A DNA stretch of 64,000 bases from the NCBI GenBank assembly GCA_041163745.1, contig JBEAQU010000024.1, positions 87,218-151,217 of the forward strand, given 5' to 3'. Positions 29,908 through 37,440 of this stretch are shown piece after piece (position 1 is the stretch's first letter; each line of letters starts with the position of its first letter). Source of the stretch: UBA6168 sp041163745. GTDB taxonomy: Bacteria > Bacteroidota > Bacteroidia > Chitinophagales > Saprospiraceae. The notes below the pieces were generated by a model. The model did no database searches. It was not told the origin of the DNA and worked only from the letters and a program-made list of their open reading frames with translations. Made by a program: the position numbers and the translations under genes.

Positions 29908-30306
29908 TCATCGCAAGGCGTCCCATTCCGTCCGGCGAACAAGCAGCCGGAAAGGAAAATCATGAATGGTAAGGGAAATGGACATGACGGAATCCTGGAA
30001 TTCGGTGATGGTGTAGAGGACCTCATGACCGGTTTTCTCCACAATCTGTTGGCCTTTCACCTCGTATACGTAGGATTCTTCCTGCAGGGAAGGGGTCATG
30101 TTGGTGGTCAGGACATTCCCGTCGGCGAACTCGTAATAAATGCCTGCCAGCGTCTCTGTCTGCCGGCCGTTCCGCCAGGCCTTCTCCAATTCCCACCTTC
30201 CCTGCAGTTGAGCGGTCAGGGAATCGGAAGTAGCCGTCTGCTCCCGGCAGGCCACCGAGAGGAAGCCCAGGGTGAGGAGCAGGACGGAAAGACGGAGGAA
30301 GTTCAT
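29908..30306 (-). CDS. Small lipoprotein, lipocalin-like
   Basis: A 132-residue lipoprotein. The signal peptide MNFLRLSVLLLTLGFLSVAC ends in a lipobox with the acylated Cys20. The body begins LQGRWELEKAWRNG and continues YYEFADGNVLTTNM, a pattern of short beta strands like small lipocalin-like lipoproteins of Bacteroidota. It is predicted to be anchored in the outer membrane or periplasmic face; ligand unknown. It is convergent with the glycosyltransferase gene, whose stop lies 15 bases away. I used ATG 30304-30306; a longer open frame upstream has no lipoprotein signal. Confidence 0.8.
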   Translation of the reverse strand: MNFLRLSVLLLTLGFLSVACREQTATSDSLTAQLQGRWELEKAWRNGRQTETLAGIYYEFADGNVLTTNMTPSLQEESYVYEVKGQQIVEKTGHEVLYTITEFQDSVMSISLTIHDFPFRLLVRRTEWDALR

Positions 30307-30972
30307 AGTTTGCGTGTTTGATTCAAATGCCGCGAGCGGCCGGTTCCCGGGATTCGAGGTGCTTCGCGGGAAAAGCGCCGGGCAGACTTGGCTGTGAAAT
30401 CCTGCCTTCGTGCGGGCATGCCGGTCGTCGGCTGGAATCGGGAAGCGACGGATGTCGGGAGCGACTGCAGCAAAGAAAAATAACAATCATGGAGGCCGGT
30501 AGGTTCAACCGTTGCGGGCGCCCTGCGAAAAACGGAGGCAAGGGTTGTTGACCACTTCGGGGAAGTATGAACAGGCCCATCCTGCCCGGTCACCGTCGGA
30601 AAATGACCGCTTTTGACAATCGAGGAAAATTTTTCAAACGGATTGCCAACGGACCCGGCAGAAAAATCCGTCTATCCTTCGGGAGGATCTCCTGCCCACC
30701 GGATGGCGGGCCTTGAATGAAATTTCATAAGACTTGCTGCGATGGGTCAGCGAGGTGAAAAAAAAGAGCAATTTTTTCCACTTGAAGGCTTTTTGAGGGG
30801 ACACAGCCCGGCTATTGGACCGAAAGAAGGCACAAATTGGGAAGAAAAGAGCCGATTGACCCTTTGATGACCCCGTCGCAACAAGTCTATTCATCAGCGA
30901 GCCGAAGCGGCCGGTGGCGCACGCCCGCGTGCCCCTCCGTTCCAAACGGTACGCGAACAACGAGAACAAATC
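30307..30972. other. Intergenic region between divergent lipoprotein genes
   Basis: About 660 bases with no gene I can support. It holds A- and T-runs near 30760 (AAAAAAAAGAGC, then ATTTTTT), but no complete promoter or T-tailed hairpin. I found no rnpB or tmRNA signature. Confidence 0.5.
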
Positions 30973-32286
30973 ATGTATCGCATGAATCGGAAAACGAACA
31001 TCCTGTTATTGCTGGCCGGTCTTTTTTTCATCAGCGGATGCCTCAAGGACGACTGCCGGCGAGCCGTCACCTACACGGTCATCGAACCCGTTTACAAGAC
31101 CATCGACGAAATCCGGCAGGGAGAAGTCGTCCTGGAAGCGCCGCGACCGCTGCGAAAACCGGGCAAGATCTACTACTACAACCAATTCGTTCTGATCAAC
31201 GAATCGAGGGAAGGCGTGCACATCATCGACAACACCGATCCGTCCATGCCGGTCAGGACCGCCTTCCTCCGCATCCCCGGCAATGAGGACATCGCCGTCC
31301 GGAACGGCCTGCTATACGCCAGCAGTTACATCGACCTGCTGACCATTTCCCTCGAGGACTACACCCTGGTGCACCGCACCCAGGATGTCTTTCCGCCGAT
31401 GTGGGAAGACTTGCAGAACAACCAGGTCGCCGTCTATTTCGAGGAGCGGCAGGTCACCGAGATACTGGATTGCGAGGTCTACAACGAGTTGTACCTGGTG
31501 GACGGCAACCTGATAAGGCTGGATGCCGGGGGCTCTTCCACCACCTTTTTCACCTCGGACATGTTCAATGCGTACAGTTCGCAAACCAACCGGGAAAATG
31601 CTTTGGGAGGCAGCGGAACCGGTACCGGCGGATCGATGGCGCGCTTCACCATTGTCGGGGAATACCTCTATGTGGTGGACCAGACCAGCCTGGAAGTGTT
31701 TGACCTCAGCCAGCCACAGGCACCGGTCTCCGCTGCCCGGGTTGACATCGGATGGGGTATCGAGACGATATTCCCCTACGAAGACAAACTTTTCATCGGT
31801 TCCAACAGCGGCATGTTCATCTACGACAACAGCCAGCCTACGCAACCTGTCCAATTGGCCGCCTTCGCCCATGCACGGGCATGCGACCCGGTGTACGTAC
31901 AAGGCAACCGGGCCTGGGTAACGCTTCGGAGTGGAAACATCTGCGAGGGTTTCACCAACCAGCTGGACCTCATCGACATCACCAACCTTACCGCACCGGT
32001 CCTGCTCCGGAGTTTTCCAATGGACAATCCGCACGGTCTTTCCATCATGGACAACGACCTGTTCCTTTGCGAAGGAACCTTCGGTCTGAAGTGGTTTGAC
32101 ATCACCGAGCCACTGGACCTGAACCAACATTTCTTGGCGAAGGAGAACCGGCACAGCTTCGACGTCATCTCCGTACCTGGCGGGGGGCGCCAACTGCTGC
32201 TGATCGGAGATGACGGGTTTTATCAATACGATGTCCAGGAAAAGGGCACCTTCCGGCTCCTGAGCAAGATTCCGGTACAGCCCTGA
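30973..32286 (+). CDS. LVIVD-repeat lipoprotein
   Basis: A 437-residue lipoprotein. The signal peptide ends in the lipobox FISGCLKDD. The body is a repeat protein in the LVIVD family: YYNQFVLINESREGVHIIDN, YLYVVDQTSLEVFDLSQPQAPV, KLFIGSNSGMFIYDNSQPTQPV, NQLDLIDITNLTAPVLL and LSIMDNDLFLCEGTFGLKWFDI. Such units form beta-propeller-like blades on the outside of the cell. Function unknown. ATG 30973 is used; ATG 30982 (MNRKT) is equally possible. A secreted beta-rich protein gene follows 197 bases downstream and may be co-transcribed. Confidence 0.85.
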   Translation: MYRMNRKTNILLLLAGLFFISGCLKDDCRRAVTYTVIEPVYKTIDEIRQGEVVLEAPRPLRKPGKIYYYNQFVLINESREGVHIIDNTDPSMPVRTAFLRIPGNEDIAVRNGLLYASSYIDLLTISLEDYTLVHRTQDVFPPMWEDLQNNQVAVYFEERQVTEILDCEVYNELYLVDGNLIRLDAGGSSTTFFTSDMFNAYSSQTNRENALGGSGTGTGGSMARFTIVGEYLYVVDQTSLEVFDLSQPQAPVSAARVDIGWGIETIFPYEDKLFIGSNSGMFIYDNSQPTQPVQLAAFAHARACDPVYVQGNRAWVTLRSGNICEGFTNQLDLIDITNLTAPVLLRSFPMDNPHGLSIMDNDLFLCEGTFGLKWFDITEPLDLNQHFLAKENRHSFDVISVPGGGRQLLLIGDDGFYQYDVQEKGTFRLLSKIPVQP

Positions 32287-32483
32287 CCCGGCACCGGTAA
32301 CAGGCGCTGAAAAAAAGCGACGTAGCATGCAACAAGCCGGGATGCCGCATAGTTTGACAAATATCCACACCGGCGGGCAACACCGACTTGTGGGAGCCCT
32401 TCCCTTGGCAGTGTCGTCCCAGGTGAAGGGCCATCCTCTTTGTACCAGGTGGGCAATCCCTGAGACCGGCAACCGATCGAGAC

Positions 32484-33170
32484 ATGACATGTCAAGCCAG
32501 ATTCATTGCGACGGCATTGCTGATGCTGCTTACCGTTCATCTTTCCGACCTGACGGGCCAATGGGAGGCAGGCGTTGCGTGGACCCTGGGCGGATCCTTT
32601 GACTGGAAACAGCGGGAGGGGCTGGCCGGCATGCGCGCGGACGGCCCTGCGGAAGGTTACAGCCTGTCCGCCAGCCGATTGTCTACAGTCCGCCGTATTC
32701 GGCTGCAAGTAGGGCCAGGCATCCGATTCACGAAAGTGGCGCGATCCTATCGGGAGAGCGGTATGGACGAACGGACATCCTGGTCCGGCCATTCCTTGGC
32801 TGGTCTGTTTCTGCGCGCCCGCTTGTATTTCCTGGATATGGAGGGGGCCTGCGATTGTCCGACTTTCTCCCGGCGCGGTTCGAATGCCCTTAAACAAGGA
32901 CTGTTTGTGGAACTGGACCCACAGGGTGGACTATCCTGGCACCGTTTTGTTTCGATGGAATCCGACCATGAGCGGGCCGAGCATTGGCAAATCGCGGCAG
33001 GCCTCGGTTGGGACTTTCCGAGCGGCAGCCGCGTGCAGGCCACCCCGCTGCTTCAGGCAGCCCACACCCGGATTCGATATCGCAAGAGCCCGGGCGAAAG
33101 CACCGGGGCCAACGATTGGGCGTTTCGGTTGGGCATACAGATCCGGCTGCGGCAACCGGACCGCGCGTGA
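32484..33170 (+). CDS. Secreted protein, probable outer-membrane barrel, unknown family
   Basis: A 228-residue protein with a signal peptide (MTCQARFIATALLMLLTVHL, cleaved before QWEAG). The rest alternates polar and aromatic residues with strand-like stretches: GVAWTLGGSFDW, RRIRLQVGPGIRFTKV, LAGLFLRARLYFLD, WQIAAGLGWDFPSG and a final FRLGIQIRLRQPDRA, which resembles a terminal barrel strand. A Cys pair (ACDC) lies in a likely surface loop. I do not recognise the family. It lies 197 bases behind the LVIVD lipoprotein on the same strand. Confidence 0.7.
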   Translation: MTCQARFIATALLMLLTVHLSDLTGQWEAGVAWTLGGSFDWKQREGLAGMRADGPAEGYSLSASRLSTVRRIRLQVGPGIRFTKVARSYRESGMDERTSWSGHSLAGLFLRARLYFLDMEGACDCPTFSRRGSNALKQGLFVELDPQGGLSWHRFVSMESDHERAEHWQIAAGLGWDFPSGSRVQATPLLQAAHTRIRYRKSPGESTGANDWAFRLGIQIRLRQPDRA

Positions 33171-33289
33171 GCATCCCCGCTCCTCCCACCTAGATTTGCG
33201 GCATGAAATCCACCGAAGACGGGCACCAAGGCGTACCGGCATTTATGGACTGAAATTGGTCCGGAGCATATATTTTGACATAATTCTTT

Positions 33290-33297
33290 TATCTTTG
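33290..33297 (+). promoter_or_regulatory. -7 element of the rpsO promoter
   Basis: TATCTTTG, an exact match to TAnnTTTG. The -33 site is weak (no TTG at the expected place; a TTTTG lies 12 bases upstream of the element). Predicted start is near 33303, giving a leader of about 128 bases. Confidence 0.55.
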
Positions 33298-33333
33298 CGC
33301 CGCTGTAACTGATTTTCGTAATCACTAACGGCT

Positions 33334-33412
33334 GAAAAACGACTACTCATGAGGCCTGCCCACCCGCCAAAGTCGGGTCACGGGCCTTCTTACAGCAAGG
33401 CGGTCGTTTTTC
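33334..33412 (+). promoter_or_regulatory. Structured rpsO leader (candidate S15 autoregulatory element)
   Basis: GAAAAACGAC (33334-33343) is perfectly complementary to GTCGTTTTTC (33403-33412), with a further T-G pair inside. This 10-bp stem encloses an inner hairpin in which AGGCC pairs with GGCCT and ACCCG with CGGGT around CCAAAGT. The outer stem closes 18 bases before the rpsO ATG. In several bacterial groups S15 represses its own mRNA through leader structures; whether this one does so is inference. Confidence 0.55.
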
Positions 33413-33430
33413 CGCACAACCAACACAATC

Positions 33431-33706
33431 ATGGCTGTTTATCTTTCCAACGAGAAGAAACGCGAAATTTTCAAAGAATTCGGTAACGACGAGAAAAACA
33501 CAGGATCCGTAGAAGGCCAGATCGCCTTGTTCACCTACCGTATCAAGAGTTTGTCCGCCCACCTGAATAAGTTCAAGAAAGACCACGCCACAAGGAGGAG
33601 TCTGCTGATGATGGTTGGCAAGCGCAAGCGTTTGCTGGAGTATCTGAAGCGCAAAGACATCCAAAAATACCGCTCCTTGGTTGAAAAGTTGGAATTGCGC
33701 GGTTAA
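33431..33706 (+). CDS. rpsO: 30S ribosomal protein S15
   Basis: A 91-residue ribosomal protein with the S15 signature: FGNDEKNTGSVEGQIALFT, then RIKSLSAHLNKFKKDHATRR, LLMMVGKRKRLLEYLKRKD. It binds 16S rRNA early in 30S assembly. Normal length (E. coli has 89). It is preceded by a structured leader and followed by a strong terminator, then pnp about 310 bases downstream. The rpsO-pnp order is widespread in bacteria. Confidence 0.98.
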   Translation: MAVYLSNEKKREIFKEFGNDEKNTGSVEGQIALFTYRIKSLSAHLNKFKKDHATRRSLLMMVGKRKRLLEYLKRKDIQKYRSLVEKLELRG

Positions 33707-33714
33707 TCGCCGGA

Positions 33715-33753
33715 GGAGTATCCCTGACCTGATCGGGGATACTCCTTTTTTTT
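33715..33753 (+). terminator. Intrinsic terminator after rpsO
   Basis: GGAGTATCCC (33715-33724) pairs perfectly with GGGATACTCC (33736-33745), followed by eight T residues. Read-through may feed pnp. Confidence 0.9.
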
Positions 33754-34015
33754 CGGCAAGGCCGGAGTAGAGCCGGACCGGCGGGCAGAAACCGTATGTT
33801 CCTTTTCTTTCTGTCCGTGTCGTAAAATTCCGCCGCAGCAAGGCGGGTTTCGGCATCTATCTCATTCCTTTCCAAGTGGTTCCGATCGCAGCCCGTCGGC
33901 CAATCAATCGCCAAGGCATGGTTGTATGCGGGGGTTTGCGTATCAGTGCATGTAAAATAGTGTACCAATCATAACAATGTTACGGCAGACAGCCGGACAC
34001 CTTAATTCATCAACA

Positions 34016-36277
34016 ATGGGTAAGAAAATTCCAACTACGACCTCCTTCCACCTGCCGGATGGTCGAGAGGTCACCATCGAGACAGGCAAACTGGCCAGTC
34101 AGGCGGACGGGTCCGTGGTGGTCCGGACGGGGGATACGATGCTGTTGGCGACTGTGGTCGCATCGAAGACCGTCAAGGAAGGCCAGTCCTTTTTCCCGCT
34201 TTCCGTCGACTATCAGGAGAAGTTCGCCAGTGCAGGCCGGATTCCCGGAAACTTTTTCCGTCGGGAATCCAAGTTGTCAGATTACGAGGTCCTGATTTCC
34301 CGCTTGGTGGACCGTGCCATCCGGCCATTGTTTCCGGACGGTTTCATGGAGGAGACACAAGTCATCCTCAGCCTGATTTCTGGCGATAAGGACGTATTGC
34401 CGGATGCGTATGCCGCCCTGGCCGCATCCACGGCCCTCAGTTTGTCCGACATTCCGTGGCAGGGGCCGATTTCGGAAGTCCGGGTCGCCCGCATCGACGG
34501 CACTTACCAGGTCAACCCGAACAAGTCGTCCTTGGCGAATGCGGATCTTAACATCATCGTGGCGGCGGATCTCCACAACATCATGATGGTGGAAGGAGAA
34601 TCGAAGGAGTGCAGCGAGCACGATCTAGTGGAAGCCATCAAGGTAGCCCATGCAGCGATCAAGGTCCAATGTGAGGCCCAGCTGGAACTGGTCAGAAAGG
34701 TACATGGGGAGGCCGACATCAAGCGGGTCTTCGAAGGTCCGCAGGAAAACGAGGCATTGGTTCAACGGGTGTCGGACCTGACCAAGGACAAGGTATATGA
34801 GGTGGCCCGCAGCTTTGCAGACAAGAAGACGCGCAAGGCCCGGTTCGACGAGATCGCGGCGGAAGCCATCGAATCGATCCGCACGGCGGACGGGGAAGCG
34901 TTCACTGAAGAGATGGAGAAACAAGCCAAACAATATTTTGACAAGCTGAAGAAAAAGGTGGTCCGCCGGATGGCCCTGGAGGACGGGGTACGGCTCGACG
35001 GACGGAAGCATGATGAAATCCGTCACATCTGGACGGAAATCGATTACCTGCCTTCCCCGCACGGTTCCGCCATTTTCACCAGGGGGGAAACCCAATCCCT
35101 GACGACGGTGACGCTCGGCACCAAGTTGGACGAGATGATGATAGACAACGCGCTGGAGCAGTCTTATGAGAAGTTCATCCTGCACTACAACTTCCCGGCA
35201 TTCTCCGTCGGGGAAGTGAAGCCGCAGCGGGCACCCGGGCGGCGGGAGATAGGCCATGCCAACCTGGCCAGCCGGTCCTTGCGCCGGATCATGCCGGATG
35301 CGTTTCCTTACACGGTACGGATAGTGTCAGACATCCTGGAGAGCAACGGGTCCTCCTCCATGGCCACCGTCTGTGCGGGATCGCTTGCGCTGATGGATGC
35401 AGGTGTGCCGGTGAAGGCTCCCATTGCAGGCATAGCCATGGGCATGATCGCGGAAGACGGCAAAGCGGCGATACTGAGTGACATCCTCGGCGACGAGGAC
35501 GCCTTGGGAGACATGGATTTCAAGGTAACCGGAACCAGCAAAGGGATTTGTGGTTGCCAAATGGACATCAAGATCGACGGGCTTTCCTACGAGTTGCTGG
35601 AACAGGCGCTGTTGCAGGCGAAGGAAGGAAGGCTCCACATACTGGACAAGATGGCGGAGACGATTGCAGAGCCACGGGAAGACCTCAAGCCACATGCGCC
35701 ACGGATAGTGGAACTCATCATCGACAAGAGCTTCATCGGCGCTGTCATCGGGCCTGGTGGAAAGATCATCCAGGAAATACAAAGCACGACGAATACCATC
35801 ATCAACATCTCCGAAGTGGGTGAGCATGGTATCGTGAACGTCGCCAGTCCGAACAAAGACAGCATCGATGCGGCCCTCAGCAGGATCAAGCAGATAACCT
35901 TCACGCCTAGCGTAGGGGATGTTTACGAAGCGGTGGTGAAGACCGTCATGCCATACGGTGTCTTCGTGGAGTTCCAAGGCAAGAGCGGACTGCTGCATGT
36001 CACGGAGATGTCCCATTCCCGGATTGACAACGTGGAGGATGTCTTCTCCGAAGGCGATCCGGTCAAGGTGAAGTTGATCGGCATCGACAGCAAGACCGGC
36101 AAGTTCCGCTTGTCCAGGAAAGCATTGATGCCGCGTGCGGACGGTTCCATGCCGGAAGACGGTGAGGAGGAAGACCGTGGCGGCGGTGGTGGCGGATATC
36201 GGGGCGGCGGCGGCCGGAGCGGCGGCGGTCATCGCGGTGGCGGCGGCGGCGGCGGTTTCCGCGGCGGCAGACGGTAA
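34016..36277 (+). CDS. pnp: Polyribonucleotide nucleotidyltransferase (PNPase)
   Basis: Phosphorolytic 3'-5' exoribonuclease of the RNA degradation machinery. The 753-residue product has two RNase PH-like cores (first: FHLPDGREVTIETGKLASQ; second: HGSAIFTRGETQSLTTVTLG), the FFRREGK-like segment FRRESKLSDYE, a KH domain (FIGAVIGPGGKIIQEIQ) and an S1 domain (VVKTVMPYGVFVEFQGKSGLLHV). The last 30 or so residues are an Arg-Gly-Gly-rich tail (RGGGGGGYRGGGGRSGGGH and more), unusual for PNPase and like an RNA-binding RGG box. ATG 34016 is chosen (MGKKIP); an ATG 13 codons earlier (33977) is less likely. A terminator follows at 36321. Confidence 0.97.
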   Translation: MGKKIPTTTSFHLPDGREVTIETGKLASQADGSVVVRTGDTMLLATVVASKTVKEGQSFFPLSVDYQEKFASAGRIPGNFFRRESKLSDYEVLISRLVDRAIRPLFPDGFMEETQVILSLISGDKDVLPDAYAALAASTALSLSDIPWQGPISEVRVARIDGTYQVNPNKSSLANADLNIIVAADLHNIMMVEGESKECSEHDLVEAIKVAHAAIKVQCEAQLELVRKVHGEADIKRVFEGPQENEALVQRVSDLTKDKVYEVARSFADKKTRKARFDEIAAEAIESIRTADGEAFTEEMEKQAKQYFDKLKKKVVRRMALEDGVRLDGRKHDEIRHIWTEIDYLPSPHGSAIFTRGETQSLTTVTLGTKLDEMMIDNALEQSYEKFILHYNFPAFSVGEVKPQRAPGRREIGHANLASRSLRRIMPDAFPYTVRIVSDILESNGSSSMATVCAGSLALMDAGVPVKAPIAGIAMGMIAEDGKAAILSDILGDEDALGDMDFKVTGTSKGICGCQMDIKIDGLSYELLEQALLQAKEGRLHILDKMAETIAEPREDLKPHAPRIVELIIDKSFIGAVIGPGGKIIQEIQSTTNTIINISEVGEHGIVNVASPNKDSIDAALSRIKQITFTPSVGDVYEAVVKTVMPYGVFVEFQGKSGLLHVTEMSHSRIDNVEDVFSEGDPVKVKLIGIDSKTGKFRLSRKALMPRADGSMPEDGEEEDRGGGGGGYRGGGGRSGGGHRGGGGGGGFRGGRR

Positions 36278-36320
36278 TCCCACCAAGGCAGCACATACCT
36301 ACACAAAGGGAATCAGCAAA

Positions 36321-36352
36321 AGGATATGTTCCGGCAGGAACATGTCCTTTTT
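36321..36352 (+). terminator. Intrinsic terminator after pnp
   Basis: AGGATATGTTCC pairs with GGAACATGTCCT (one T-G wobble) around a GGCA loop, followed by five T residues. Confidence 0.8.
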
Positions 36353-36748
36353 CATTACAGGCAACGGCAAACGGAAGGTAGCACCCGATCCTGGAAAGTC
36401 AGCACATCACGCAACCTGTTGTACGCAGGATGGCGCCGGAGACAAGCCGTGCATAGGAAAAGGAATGCCCGCGTCATGTGGGGCAATGGCGTATGGTGGT
36501 CGAAACCAGCAAACCGACCTGTGAATTAGCAGGGATGCGAAATCGTCGCCGGGTGACAATTACCGGTATGGGACCGCACGGCAACCGACCTTACAGGGAG
36601 ATGACCATGGGTCGCGGTGGAGCGGTAACATCGTGAGGGACAGTGGCTGGTGAGCATGCTGCGAACCGAATTCCGGAGGGGTGCGAGGCGGTCGGACGCA
36701 CCTCCTCATTCGCTGGCACGACTTCATCGTATTGCGGTACAGGAGGAA
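36353..36748. other. Intergenic region between pnp and the RDD gene
   Basis: About 400 bases. A hairpin (GTGCG/CGCAC arms extended by GGAG/CTCC, 36675-36705) lies about 45 bases past the stop of the minus-strand RDD gene and may end its transcript. The rest shows no gene I can support. Confidence 0.5.
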
Positions 36749-37189
36749 TCAGTCTCTGCGTATCACCAGGGTTTTTGCCATGATATCGTGCAAGGCCTGC
36801 TTCTTATCGGTGAACCCGGCCATGATGAATCCGATGCCTAGGATCAAGCCGGAGACCAGTTTGCCAAAATATCTGCCGGTCGCTTGTCCGATGCTGATCC
36901 GCTCTCCCTGTTCATCGGTGACGACGATCCCGACGATTTGTTTTCCGAATGTCGCTTGTTTCTCCGAGCTTTCGAACAGTATGAAATAGCTGACGCTGAC
37001 CAGAAGGCCCAACAGCCTGCCCGACGGACTTGGATCCAACAGATCTCCACCGATTGTCAGATAAATGACCAGCACCGGTATGGAGATGAAAACTGAATCG
37101 AGAATATAGGCCGCGAAGCGAAGCCAGAATCCGGCGAACTGGGGGGATGGCTTGTAGGTATCCGGCAAGTCGAGGATTTCATTTTCCAT
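36749..37189 (-). CDS. RDD family membrane protein
   Basis: A 146-residue protein. It starts with FAGFWLRFAAYILDSVFI, matching the RDD family opening (aromatic, Arg, Asp), followed by transmembrane segments (IPVLVIYLTIGG; LGLLVSVSYFILF; LVSGLILGIGFIMAGF) and the conserved TFGKQIVGIVVTDEQG. The C-terminal HDIMAKTLVI fits too. Function of the family is mostly unknown; some members move ions. ATG 37187-37189 is preferred over an in-frame GTG at 37219. It is divergent from the GlgE-like gene. Confidence 0.88.
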   Translation of the reverse strand: MENEILDLPDTYKPSPQFAGFWLRFAAYILDSVFISIPVLVIYLTIGGDLLDPSPSGRLLGLLVSVSYFILFESSEKQATFGKQIVGIVVTDEQGERISIGQATGRYFGKLVSGLILGIGFIMAGFTDKKQALHDIMAKTLVIRRD

Positions 37190-37236
37190 GGACAGACGTT
37201 CGATTTCGGAAGCAGACACAATATTCCAAGTGTAGA

Positions 37237-37244
37237 CAAAGATA
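37237..37244 (-). promoter_or_regulatory. -7 element for the RDD gene
   Basis: TATCTTTG on the minus strand, an exact match to TAnnTTTG; no clear -33 TTG. Predicted start near 37231, about 42 bases ahead of the ATG. Confidence 0.5.
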
Positions 37245-37330
37245 AGATAAGCGCGGAAAAGGCGACCGGTAATTCACTGATATGCACCTGACTTTTATCA
37301 TGAAAAAGTGAATGGGTTCAACATTCGTCC

Positions 37331-37338
37331 TAAATTTG
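37331..37338 (+). promoter_or_regulatory. -7 element for the GlgE-like gene
   Basis: TAAATTTG, an exact match to TAnnTTTG. Predicted start near 37344, which lies downstream of an alternative start at 37312 and supports ATG 37441 as the real start (leader about 97 bases). Confidence 0.5.
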
Positions 37339-37440
37339 ACCGATTATCGCCGTTGCAGAGTGGTTTCTTTTCCCGACGAGTGCATTCGGTACCCCATTAC
37401 AGTCGTGGAATCATCCCTAATCAAACAAATCGCTTTTTCG

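Noticed and set aside
30307..30972. Possible rnpB or tmRNA in a large gap
   Set aside because: Neither the GAGGAAAGTCC core nor a tRNA-like 3' end is present.
36353..36748. Possible decayed gene or group II intron remnant
   Set aside because: No domain V-like motif and no residual protein similarity on either strand.
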